64,000 bases of DNA from contig JAWLDA010000004.1 of assembly GCA_041686855.1 (NCBI GenBank), positions 260,930 through 324,929 on the forward strand. Direction: 5' to 3'. The notes beneath the pieces are model-generated. The model worked only from the letters and a program-made list of their open reading frames with translations, ran no database searches and was not told the origin of the DNA. Position numbers and translations under genes: made by a program. Origin of the DNA: JAWLDA01 sp041686855. GTDB taxonomy: Bacteria > Bacillota > Limnochordia > DTU080 > RSA5. This document shows positions 50,764 through 59,229 of this stretch, in pieces. Every line of letters starts with the position of its first letter. Position 1 is the first letter of the stretch.

Positions 50764-51798
50764 GTGGCGAATTCGACCACCATTCACGATGAGATTGAGT
50801 CGATACAAAGCGAGGCATTGCGCGCTGTCCAGAGCGCGGCCGACTTGCGAGCCTTGGACGAGGTGCGCGTTGAGTTCTTAGGAAAAAAGGGCGCCCTGAC
50901 GCGCATCCTACGCTCCATGGGCGGCCTCTCCAGCGAAGAGCGACCCATTGTAGGCAAGCGAGTGAACACGGTGCGCGACGAGCTCACAAGCGCGATTGAG
51001 AGCCGTCGGGAAGCGCTTGAAGAGGCCGAGTTGGAAGCTCGCTTGACCCGTGAGTCCGTAGATGTGACGCTACCGGGTAAGCGACTGCAGGCCGGAAGTT
51101 TGCATCCCCTGACCCAAGTGTTGCGGGAAGTGCAAGAACTCTTTGTCGGACTAGGCTTTGAGGTCGTTGAAGGCCCGGAGATTGAGACAGATTATTACAA
51201 TTTTGAGGCGCTGAACCTACCGCCGCACCACCCCGCTCGCGACATGCAGGACACGTTTTACATCACTGAGGAGATTCTCTTGCGGACTCAGACTTCGCCG
51301 GTGCAGGTCCGGACGATGGAGAGTCGGCGTCCTCCGGTCCGCATCATTGCGCCCGGAAAGGTGTACCGGGTCGACTCTGACGTGAGCCACTCGCCGATGT
51401 TCCACCAGGTCGAGGGCCTGTTGATCGATGAGCGTATCACGTTTGGGGATCTCAAGGGCACGTTGGCGCTCGCAGCCCGACACCTCTTTGGGCACGACCG
51501 CGGCGTGCGTTTTCGCCCAAGCTACTTCCCGTTTACTGAGCCAAGCGCCGAGATGGACATCACCTGCATCCTCTGCGAGGGCAAAGGGTGTCGCCTCTGC
51601 TCCGGGGAAGGGTGGATTGAGATCCTCGGCGCCGGGATGGTGCATCCGAATGTCCTCAAGATGGTCGATTATGATCCGGAGGAAGTGGGCGGTTTCGCCT
51701 TTGGCCTGGGTCTTGAGCGCGTTGCGCTCCTTAAGTATGGGATCGACGATATTCGTCTGCTCTTTGAGAGTGATACTCGTTTTTTGCGTCAGTTTTAG
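50764..51798 (+). CDS. pheS: Phenylalanyl-tRNA synthetase alpha subunit
   Basis: A 344-residue class II synthetase subunit. N-terminal coiled coil (1-90) with VEFLGKKGALTRIL; catalytic core with VVEGPEIETDYYNFEALNLP, motif 2 GKVYRVDSDVSHSPMFHQVEG, motif 3 GFAFGLGLERVALLKYGIDDIR. A cysteine-rich insert CILCEGKGCRLC may bind zinc, as in many PheS. GTG 50764 has GGAGGTG upstream. It is paired with pheT in the usual order. Confidence 0.97.
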   Translation: MANSTTIHDEIESIQSEALRAVQSAADLRALDEVRVEFLGKKGALTRILRSMGGLSSEERPIVGKRVNTVRDELTSAIESRREALEEAELEARLTRESVDVTLPGKRLQAGSLHPLTQVLREVQELFVGLGFEVVEGPEIETDYYNFEALNLPPHHPARDMQDTFYITEEILLRTQTSPVQVRTMESRRPPVRIIAPGKVYRVDSDVSHSPMFHQVEGLLIDERITFGDLKGTLALAARHLFGHDRGVRFRPSYFPFTEPSAEMDITCILCEGKGCRLCSGEGWIEILGAGMVHPNVLKMVDYDPEEVGGFAFGLGLERVALLKYGIDDIRLLFESDTRFLRQF

Positions 51799-51852
51799 TC
51801 AGAGACTGCCGCTGGTGGTTGCGCGAAGAGGAACGGTAAAGGAGTACGATCG

Positions 51853-54270
51853 ATGCTTGTCTCACTGCGCTGGTTAAAAGATTACGTCGATAATCCCTGG
51901 AGCGCCGACGTACTGGCCGATCGACTCACGATGATCGGAGCCAAGGTGGAAGGCGTCGAGGAGCTCGGCGCAGGTCTGACTCAGGTGTGCGTCGGTACGG
52001 TGACGGAGATTGAGCCCCACCCAGAGGCCGACACACTTCGTATTTGTCGCGTGGATTTGGGCGACCGCAGGGCACAATCCGTCTGCGGAGCCCCTAACGT
52101 CGCCGTGGGGCAAAGAGTGGCCGTGGCGCTTCCTGGCGCGGCGCTGCCCGGTCTTGATCGGATCGTACAGGTCGGAGAAGTCCGCGGCGTTACCTCTGAG
52201 GTCGTCCTATGCTCGGAAGCGGAGCTGGGGCTCTCTGACGACCACTCAGGGCTGCTGCTCCTTTCGGAAGAGTTGGAGCCCGGCAGCGCTCTCGTCGACG
52301 CGTTGGGCTTGGACGATCAGGTGATTGAGTTTGAGATATACCCCAACCGCCCAGACTGCCTCTCTATCGTGGGAATTGCCCGGGAGACGGCCGCTGTGAC
52401 GGGAGGCGAGGTAAGACTTCCCGACACCTCCGTGGTAGAGAGTAAGTCCGCAGCGAGTGATGTGGCTTCCGTGGAGGTTCTCGACGAGGATCTCTGCCCA
52501 CGCTACGTGGCGCGGGTCGTAGAAGGGGTTGCGATTGGCTCATCGCCGGCCTGGATGCAGCAGCGTCTGCGGGCTGCGGGGATGCGTCCGATCAACAATG
52601 TCGTCGACGTGACCAACTTCGTTATGTTGGAGATGGGACAGCCCTTGCACGCCTTCGACCGCGACCTGCTCGAGGAGTCCAAGATCATCGTTCGCCGTGC
52701 CCAGGAGGGCGAGCGGATGCGCACCCTCGACGGAGAAGAGCGGGTGTTCACCGAGGAGGACCTCCTCATTTGCGACGCTGCCGGTCCTGTGGCCGTGGCG
52801 GGCATCATGGGCGGGGAACGGACTGAAGTGAGCGAACAGACGACCTCCATTCTGCTCGAGTCGGCCACATTCGATCAGGCGAGTGTGCGAAAGACCTCCC
52901 GGCGGCTTGGACTCCGCAGCGAAGCGTCGCATCGGTTTGAGAAAGGCCTTCATCCACACCTTGCCCAATTGGCGGTGGATCGTGCGGCCAAACTCTTGGC
53001 TGACCTGGCCGGCGGAGAGGTTCTCGCCGGTCGCATCGACGTGGCGAACGCGCAAACTAGGGATGGGAGCACCGTGAGTGTGCGTCCCAAACGGGTAAAT
53101 CAGGTATTGGGCACGCAGTTGTCGCCCGCTGAGATGAAGCGCATTTTAAAGTCGCTGCACTTCGAGGTAGAGCTGGAGGACAACGGTGCGACGCTCGAGG
53201 TGGGTATACCTTGGTATCGCGCGGACGTTACTCAGGAGTGCGACGTCGTCGAAGAGATCGCGCGCATTCACGGTTTCGACGAAGTGGAGGCAACCCTGCC
53301 AAGTGGTGCCAGCGTTCAAGGGAGACTTGCATGGCCCCTTCCCCTTGTCGAAGCGGTGAAGGACCGCCTCACGGCAGGAGGGTTCCACGAATCCATCACG
53401 TACAGTTTTGTCTCGCCGCGCTCGTTTGATCGGCTTCACCTTCCCTCCGATAGCGATCAACGTAAAGCAATCCCGATCCAAAACCCTCTATCGGAAGAGC
53501 AGAGTGTGATGCGCACCACGTTGATGGGGAGTCTATTGGATGCGGCAGGCCTCAACGAGCGGCGTCAGGTGCATGATATTCGTCTCTTCGAGACGGCAAA
53601 AGTGTACGTTCCCAACTCGTTGCCCTTGGAGTCTCTGCCCAGTGAAGCTTGGACGCTGGGACTCGTCTTGGTCGGCCGAGCTCCCACGGATGTGTGGGGC
53701 AGCCCGACACGCTCGGTCGACTTCTTTGACCTCAAAGGAGCGGTTGAAGCCATCGCAGAGACCCTTCACGTCGAAGCGGTGTACGAGCCGGTGCGTCACC
53801 CCGTTCTCCACCCGGGCCGGAGCGCTCAAATGGTGGTAGATGGGAAGAGCGTGGGCGTCCTGGGCGAAGTGCATCCGCGGGTGGCTGCCTCATTCTCTCT
53901 GCGAGGAAAGGCGTACCTGGCCGAGCTCAACTTACAGGCGCTCTTTGACAAAAGTTCGCCGGACCATCGGTATCGGCCACTGCCGCGGTTTCCCTCCGTC
54001 GATCGCGACCTCGCGTTGCTGGTGCCAAGTACCGTCCCGGCGACGCATGTGCGCGCGCTCATCGAGCGCGAAGGCGGCGACTACCTGCGCTCACTCGAGC
54101 TATTCGACGTATACGAGGGGAAGCAGGTGCCTGAAGGTGTGCGCAGCGTTGCGTACACCCTGACGTTTCAAGCAGACGATCGCACCTTGACGGACGAGGA
54201 GATTGCAGCGGCGCAGGAGCAGATTGCACGTCAGCTCGATCGGGAGCTTGGGGTCGAGGTGCGAGGATAG
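51853..54270 (+). CDS. pheT: Phenylalanyl-tRNA synthetase beta subunit
   Basis: An 805-residue subunit of normal length. Domains in order: EMAP/tRNA-binding (about 40-150, TEIEPHPEADTLRICRVDLG), B3/B4 editing domain (about 210-390, NNVVDVTNFVMLEMGQPLHAFD), B5 (about 405-475), the inactive synthetase core (about 490-690) and the anticodon-binding FDX-ACB domain at the C-terminus (LPRFPSVDRDLALLVP onward). ATG 51853 has AAAGGAG upstream. Confidence 0.97.
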   Translation: MLVSLRWLKDYVDNPWSADVLADRLTMIGAKVEGVEELGAGLTQVCVGTVTEIEPHPEADTLRICRVDLGDRRAQSVCGAPNVAVGQRVAVALPGAALPGLDRIVQVGEVRGVTSEVVLCSEAELGLSDDHSGLLLLSEELEPGSALVDALGLDDQVIEFEIYPNRPDCLSIVGIARETAAVTGGEVRLPDTSVVESKSAASDVASVEVLDEDLCPRYVARVVEGVAIGSSPAWMQQRLRAAGMRPINNVVDVTNFVMLEMGQPLHAFDRDLLEESKIIVRRAQEGERMRTLDGEERVFTEEDLLICDAAGPVAVAGIMGGERTEVSEQTTSILLESATFDQASVRKTSRRLGLRSEASHRFEKGLHPHLAQLAVDRAAKLLADLAGGEVLAGRIDVANAQTRDGSTVSVRPKRVNQVLGTQLSPAEMKRILKSLHFEVELEDNGATLEVGIPWYRADVTQECDVVEEIARIHGFDEVEATLPSGASVQGRLAWPLPLVEAVKDRLTAGGFHESITYSFVSPRSFDRLHLPSDSDQRKAIPIQNPLSEEQSVMRTTLMGSLLDAAGLNERRQVHDIRLFETAKVYVPNSLPLESLPSEAWTLGLVLVGRAPTDVWGSPTRSVDFFDLKGAVEAIAETLHVEAVYEPVRHPVLHPGRSAQMVVDGKSVGVLGEVHPRVAASFSLRGKAYLAELNLQALFDKSSPDHRYRPLPRFPSVDRDLALLVPSTVPATHVRALIEREGGDYLRSLELFDVYEGKQVPEGVRSVAYTLTFQADDRTLTDEEIAAAQEQIARQLDRELGVEVRG

Positions 54271-54316
54271 CGCGTCGCTGACGAGACGAGTGCCGCAAAC
54301 TTGGGGAGTGAACTCG

Positions 54317-54583
54317 GTGCCAATGGATGGGGAAGACTCGTCAAAGCGATTCCGTATTGAGATAGATGGCGAGGAGTACGTCGTTCGCGGTTCGAGCACG
54401 TCGGAGCACGTCGCCGAGATCGGCCGCATGATCAACCAAAAGATTGAGGCGATTCGCAGCGCCCAACCCAATCTCCCACGCCATCGTGTTGGGATGTTGG
54501 TGGCGATCAACCTCGCTGACGAGCTGTATGCATTAAGGAAAGAGAACCAAGAGCTCCTGGACGTGTTGGAGGAGGCTCGATGA
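54317..54583 (+). CDS. zapA: Cell-division protein ZapA
   Basis: An 88-residue FtsZ-ring stabiliser. FRIEIDGEEYVVRGSSTSEHVAEIGRMIN is the ZapA head, followed by a helix VGMLVAINLADELYALRKENQEL. GTG 54317 has GGGGAG 8 bases upstream; ATG 54323 is an alternative. It sits between pheT and cvpA as in Bacillus, and overlaps cvpA by 4 bases (ATGA). Confidence 0.9.
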   Translation: MPMDGEDSSKRFRIEIDGEEYVVRGSSTSEHVAEIGRMINQKIEAIRSAQPNLPRHRVGMLVAINLADELYALRKENQELLDVLEEAR

Positions 54584-55068
54584 ATCTCGTTGACCTCCTC
54601 GTGCTCGTGGCGCTCATCGCCATGGGTGTGCGCGGCCACCGCAGGGGCCTCGTACAGGAGGGGGTTGAGACGGCAGCCGCGCTTGGCGCGCTCCTGATCT
54701 CTGTCCGCGTGTATTCGAGCCTCGCCGAGCAGGCGACGCTTTACACAGGCGTTCCCTTGTCCGTCACGGGGCCGATAATCTTTGTCACACTGGCTGTCAC
54801 CGTTGCCTCCATCGGCTTTGGTGTCGCCGCCCTTGCCCGCCAGGCCGTGGCGGGCCGACCTATTTGGGAACGGGTCGATGGTTGGGGCGGCCTGGCATTC
54901 GGCGCGTGCAAAGCCGGGCTTATCGCACTCATTCTTCTCGTCTTGGCAGCCCAAGCCCCATATCCGGCGATTGTCTCCGCGCTGGAGTCGTCGCTCTCCG
55001 GTCGAGCCGCCTACACGTTGATGCCTGAAGTTTACCGCCATGTTGATCAGTGGTTGACGTCTCAGTAG
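54580..55068 (+). CDS. CvpA-family membrane protein
   Basis: A 162-residue membrane protein with four hydrophobic segments and the CvpA opening NLVDLLVLVALIAMGVRGHRRGLVQE. The family was named from colicin V production; in Bacillota (YshB) it lies between zapA and polX as here, with unknown role. The start overlaps the zapA stop. Confidence 0.87.
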   Translation: MNLVDLLVLVALIAMGVRGHRRGLVQEGVETAAALGALLISVRVYSSLAEQATLYTGVPLSVTGPIIFVTLAVTVASIGFGVAALARQAVAGRPIWERVDGWGGLAFGACKAGLIALILLVLAAQAPYPAIVSALESSLSGRAAYTLMPEVYRHVDQWLTSQ

Positions 55069-55080
55069 GAGCGATGGAGT

Positions 55081-56808
55081 GTGCACAACCTCGAATTGGC
55101 TGAGATTCTAAATGAGATCGCGGACCTGCTGGAGATTAAGGGCGAAAACCCATATAAAATACGGGCGTATCGCCGCGGGGCTCAAGCGGTCTCGCTCTTG
55201 GCGGAAGACGTCTCAGAGCTGGTGAAGACGGGGCGATTGCGGCGCGTCGAGGGGATCGGAGATGCTCTCGAGGCAAAGATCCGCGAATGGGTGGAGCAAG
55301 AGGAGATCGCCTACCACCAACGCCTCTTACGTGAGATACCCAGAGGGCTGATCGAGGTTATGCAAGTCCCGGGTATTGGACCCAAACTGGCACAAAGGCT
55401 TTTTGCAGAGATCGGGGTCGGCCGCCTCGAGGACCTGGAAGAGGCGATTAAGGACGGTCGCCTACAACGCGTACGTGGACTCGGGCCCAAAGCTCAGGCT
55501 AGGATTGAACGCGGCTTGGAACGTATGGCCATCGAGCGCGGCCGTACGCCGTTGGCGGAAGCCTTGACGATGGGCATGCGGATACTTCACGTGGTCCGGG
55601 AGGCCCCAGGCGTCACGCGCGCCGAGCTGGCGGGAAGTCTGCGCCGTCGAAGGGAGAGTGTCGGAGACCTCGATATCGTCGCTTCGGCGGCGGACCCACA
55701 GCCCGTGATGGAGCGCTTCGTCTCGTATTCAGAGGTCCGGGAGGTGCTGGCGCAGGGCTCCACCAAGTCGAGCGTTCATCTCTACGGCGGGATGCAGGTC
55801 GACTTGAGGGTCGTGCAAGACGAGGCCTTCGCTTCGGCTCTCCACCACTTCACGGGTTCGCAAGCGCACCACATACGCCTGCGCGAATGGGCACAAAAGC
55901 GGGGCTGGCGAGTGAGCGAGTACGGACTCGAAGAGATCGAATCGGGACGCGTGGTGACACCTCCGAGCGAAGAGGCGCTATATCGCACGTTGGGGCTTCC
56001 ATACATCCCGCCGGAGCTGCGTGAAGATCGTGGGGAGTTCGAATTGGCGCTCGTCGACCGGCTGCCGTGCCTCGTAGAGCTTGATCATCTTCGAGGAGAT
56101 TTGCATACTCATTCGACATGGAGCGATGGATCGGCGACGATTGAAGAGATGGTGAGGGCCGCGCGAGACCTCGGGTGGTCGTACTTGGCGATCTGTGATC
56201 ACTCGCAGTCGCTTCGTATTGCGGGCGGACTCGGTGTGGACGACTTAAAGAGGCAGCGCGAGGAGATAGAGCGGGTACGAGAAGCGGTCGAGGGAATTCG
56301 ACTCCTTTGGGGCATCGAAGTTGATGTCTTATACGACGGTCGCCTTGATTTGCCGGATGCCGCGCTGGAACCGCTCGACGTTGTTGTGGCGTCAATCCAC
56401 TCGGGACTCAGCAATGATCGTGAGCGGATGACAGAACGGCTGGTGCGTGCATTGGAGCACCCGTTGGTGGACATCATCGGGCACCCGACGGGGCGACGGA
56501 TCGGCCATCGTCCTCCATACGAACTGGATTTCGACCGGGTGTTGGCGGCGGCAGCTGAAAACAGCAAGGCTCTGGAGATCAATGCATCGCCCGGACGTCT
56601 CGACCTCAACGACGAGTTGGCCGGTCGAGCGGTGAAGGCAGGCGTCTGGCTCTCGGTGAACACCGACGCCCACAGTATCGAAGAGCTGGCGACGATGCCG
56701 TTTGGGCTCTGGGTAGCTCGGCGAGCAGGCGCCGAGCCCGACCGGATCATTAATACGCTTACCGCGGAGCAAATACAAACATGGCGTGCCCAGCGCATCC
56801 GCGGGTAG
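55081..56808 (+). CDS. polX: Bacterial DNA polymerase X with PHP domain
   Basis: A 575-residue repair polymerase. Residues 1-80 form the 8-kDa domain (LNEIADLLEIKGENPYKIRAYRRGA), helix-hairpin-helix motifs occur near 50 and 95 (VEGIGDALEAKI, VPGIGPKLAQRLF), the pol X palm has GSLRRRRESVGDLDIV and GMQVDLRVV with the catalytic aspartates, and the PHP exonuclease begins with DLHTHSTWSDGS near residue 340, with INASPGRLDL and NTDAHS later. GTG 55081. Gene order zapA-cvpA-polX-mutS2 is the Bacillus one. Confidence 0.94.
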   Translation: MHNLELAEILNEIADLLEIKGENPYKIRAYRRGAQAVSLLAEDVSELVKTGRLRRVEGIGDALEAKIREWVEQEEIAYHQRLLREIPRGLIEVMQVPGIGPKLAQRLFAEIGVGRLEDLEEAIKDGRLQRVRGLGPKAQARIERGLERMAIERGRTPLAEALTMGMRILHVVREAPGVTRAELAGSLRRRRESVGDLDIVASAADPQPVMERFVSYSEVREVLAQGSTKSSVHLYGGMQVDLRVVQDEAFASALHHFTGSQAHHIRLREWAQKRGWRVSEYGLEEIESGRVVTPPSEEALYRTLGLPYIPPELREDRGEFELALVDRLPCLVELDHLRGDLHTHSTWSDGSATIEEMVRAARDLGWSYLAICDHSQSLRIAGGLGVDDLKRQREEIERVREAVEGIRLLWGIEVDVLYDGRLDLPDAALEPLDVVVASIHSGLSNDRERMTERLVRALEHPLVDIIGHPTGRRIGHRPPYELDFDRVLAAAAENSKALEINASPGRLDLNDELAGRAVKAGVWLSVNTDAHSIEELATMPFGLWVARRAGAEPDRIINTLTAEQIQTWRAQRIRG

Positions 56809-56824
56809 TAGGGGAGCATTCGCG

Positions 56825-59200
56825 TTGGACGCACGGGTACTAGAGGTCTTAGAGTTTGGAAAAATTCGGTCGCTCCTGGCGGAACGGGCCAGCTTTGCGC
56901 CGGGCAAGAGTCTGGCTGAGTCGCTGATGCCCTCTACCGTTCACAGTCAAGTCGAGCGATGGCAAGACGAGACGGCACAGGCGGTGCGGATCTCGGAGTT
57001 GGCAGGCCGCCCCCCGTTCGGCGGCTTATTGGACGTTCGGCCACTTGTCCGCCGAGCGTCGGTTGGTGCTGTCTTGCGTCCGGAAGAGCTTTTGGACGTT
57101 GCGAACACTGCCCGTGGTTCCGAACGATTGCGTGCATACTTTTTGCGCCACGGACCTGAGGCCCAAGCCACGGGCCTGGCGGATTTGGCCGAGTCATTAG
57201 GAGTATTTAGGGGATTGGAGCGGGAAGTGGCTCGTTGCATTGACCAGGAGGGGCATGTGGTGGACCACGCGAGCCCTGAACTGGCGAAGGTACGCGCTCG
57301 GCTGCGCACAGTGCGCCGCCGGGCGCGGGAGTACCTCGAACGACTCGTCCGATCATCTCGAGGGCAGCGATTCCTCCAGGAACAGATTGTGACGCTGCGA
57401 GGCGGGCGGTACGTTGTCCCCGTCAAACAGGAGTATCGCAACGAAGTACCGGGGATTGTGCACGACCAATCGTCGAGTGGGGCGACGCTCTTTGTCGAGC
57501 CTCTCCCGGTGGTTGAGGCAAACAACGAGGTGCGACAAGCCGAACGAGTTGAAGAAGCCGAAGTCGAGCGGATCCTCACCGAACTGACCAAACGAGTCGC
57601 CGCCGAGGCCGACCTCATTGTTCACACGATTGAAATCGCTGCAGCACTCGACTTCATCAGCGCTAAAGCAGCCTTGGCAACTGATTGGAACGCAGTGCGT
57701 CCCCGTATCAACGAAGCAGGGAGAGTTGGTATCAAGAAAGGACGCCATCCGCTGCTCGGAGCCGGCGTCGTTCCGATCGACGTACGCCTTGGTGACGAGT
57801 TTACGGCACTCGTGATCACCGGCCCAAACACCGGCGGCAAGACGGTGACGCTAAAGACAGTGGGGCTTTTCGCATTGATGGCCCAAGCTGGACTACACCT
57901 TCCCTCCGAGGAGGGGACCGAGGTGTGCGTATTTCGCTCAGTCTTTGCGGACATCGGGGACGAGCAAAGCATCGAACAAAGCCTAAGCACCTTTTCATCC
58001 CACATGAGCAACATTGTCTCGATCTTGGAGAGAGTGCATGAGGGTTCGCTCGTCCTCCTAGACGAGCTGGGCGCCGGGACCGATCCGACGGAGGGTGCGG
58101 CGCTGGCTGTTGCGTTGCTCGAGCATTTCACAGAGAACGTCGGATGTCGGACCGTTGCCACCACCCATTATAGTGAGATCAAGCATTTTGCTTACAGTCA
58201 CCCACTGTGCGAAAACGCGAGTGTAGAATTTGACGTCGAGACCTTGCGGCCCACGTATCGCCTGGCCATCGGTGTAGCGGGAAAGAGTAACGCGTTTGCG
58301 ATATCAAAGCGATTGGGACTCAGTGACGCGATCATTGAGCGGGCCCAGGCGGAGGTCTCGGCTGAGGAGCGCCACGTGGACGACTTGCTGCGCAACGTCG
58401 AGGAGGAGCGTTGGGCAGCGATGCGTGAGCGCGAAGAAGCGGAGCGTTTGCGACGCCGATACGGTGAATTGTACGAGCGATACCACGATTCGTTTGAGAA
58501 GCTGAAGGTGGCTCGAGACGGCATTTTGGAGGAGGCCAGGCGGGAGGCGCAGGAGCTGCTCCGGCGGGCCCAGCTGCAGACAGAGGAGCTGCTGGGCGCT
58601 TTGCGCAAGGCGGGCCAGCACCAACGCGAGAGGATGGCCGCAGATGCGCGCGATCAACTGAGCGACACGCTGCGGACGATCAAAGGCTCCGACGAGAGTG
58701 ACCAGACGCCCAAAAGACAGGACCGCCGCGAATCGGATGCCCCGGTCCAACGGCTTTCGACTGGTATGCCGGTGCGTGTCCTCAGTCTCGATCAACCCGG
58801 CGAAGTGGTCCAAGTGAAGGGTGATGGCAAAGTCGTCGTTCAGGTCGGGGCTATGCGGGTCACGGTGAGTGCTGAGGAGCTGAAACCCCAGAAACAAGCC
58901 GCTCACCATGTACCTGCACGAAGCGGGCACACCAAGGTGATTCACTCCAAGACGATGGATGTTCCACTCGAAATCGACCTGCGGGGCATGGTGAGCGACG
59001 AAGCGCTTGAAAGTGTGGATAAATACCTCGACGACGCAACCCTAGCAGAGCTGAAAAATGTACGTATCATTCATGGGAAAGGGACTGGCGCCCTCAGGCA
59101 GGCGGTGCAGGCTTTCCTTCAGCAGGATCCACGCGTGAGCGGCTTTCGACTAGGTGAACAAGGGGAAGGCGGATCAGGCGTAACGGTGGCGGAGCTTTAG
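56825..59200 (+). CDS. mutS2: Endonuclease/ribosome-rescue ATPase MutS2
   Basis: A 791-residue MutS2. It lacks the mismatch-recognition domain of MutS. The core and clamp region (about 1-300) contains RYVVPVKQEYRNEVPGIVHD and SSGATLFVEPL; the ATPase has Walker A GPNTGGKTVTLKT (about 333), signature STFSSHMSNI and Walker B LVLLDELGAGTDPTEG. A long coiled coil (about 515-620), a KOW-like segment, and a C-terminal Smr domain (EIDLRGMVSDEAL, IIHGKGTGALR) finish it. TTG 56825 has GGGGAG 7 bases upstream. The family acts on recombination intermediates and on collided ribosomes in Bacillus. Confidence 0.95.
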   Translation: MDARVLEVLEFGKIRSLLAERASFAPGKSLAESLMPSTVHSQVERWQDETAQAVRISELAGRPPFGGLLDVRPLVRRASVGAVLRPEELLDVANTARGSERLRAYFLRHGPEAQATGLADLAESLGVFRGLEREVARCIDQEGHVVDHASPELAKVRARLRTVRRRAREYLERLVRSSRGQRFLQEQIVTLRGGRYVVPVKQEYRNEVPGIVHDQSSSGATLFVEPLPVVEANNEVRQAERVEEAEVERILTELTKRVAAEADLIVHTIEIAAALDFISAKAALATDWNAVRPRINEAGRVGIKKGRHPLLGAGVVPIDVRLGDEFTALVITGPNTGGKTVTLKTVGLFALMAQAGLHLPSEEGTEVCVFRSVFADIGDEQSIEQSLSTFSSHMSNIVSILERVHEGSLVLLDELGAGTDPTEGAALAVALLEHFTENVGCRTVATTHYSEIKHFAYSHPLCENASVEFDVETLRPTYRLAIGVAGKSNAFAISKRLGLSDAIIERAQAEVSAEERHVDDLLRNVEEERWAAMREREEAERLRRRYGELYERYHDSFEKLKVARDGILEEARREAQELLRRAQLQTEELLGALRKAGQHQRERMAADARDQLSDTLRTIKGSDESDQTPKRQDRRESDAPVQRLSTGMPVRVLSLDQPGEVVQVKGDGKVVVQVGAMRVTVSAEELKPQKQAAHHVPARSGHTKVIHSKTMDVPLEIDLRGMVSDEALESVDKYLDDATLAELKNVRIIHGKGTGALRQAVQAFLQQDPRVSGFRLGEQGEGGSGVTVAEL

Positions 59201-59218
59201 TCTGGTGACCGTTACGCC
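59177..59218. repeat. 11-bp inverted repeat across the mutS2 stop
   Basis: GGCGTAACGGT (59177-59187, inside the last codons of mutS2) faces ACCGTTACGCC (59208-59218) with a 20-base loop that holds the stop codon. It stands between convergent genes and may act as a bidirectional end signal, though no T-run is present. Confidence 0.55.
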
Positions 59219-59229
59219 ATGATCCCTAT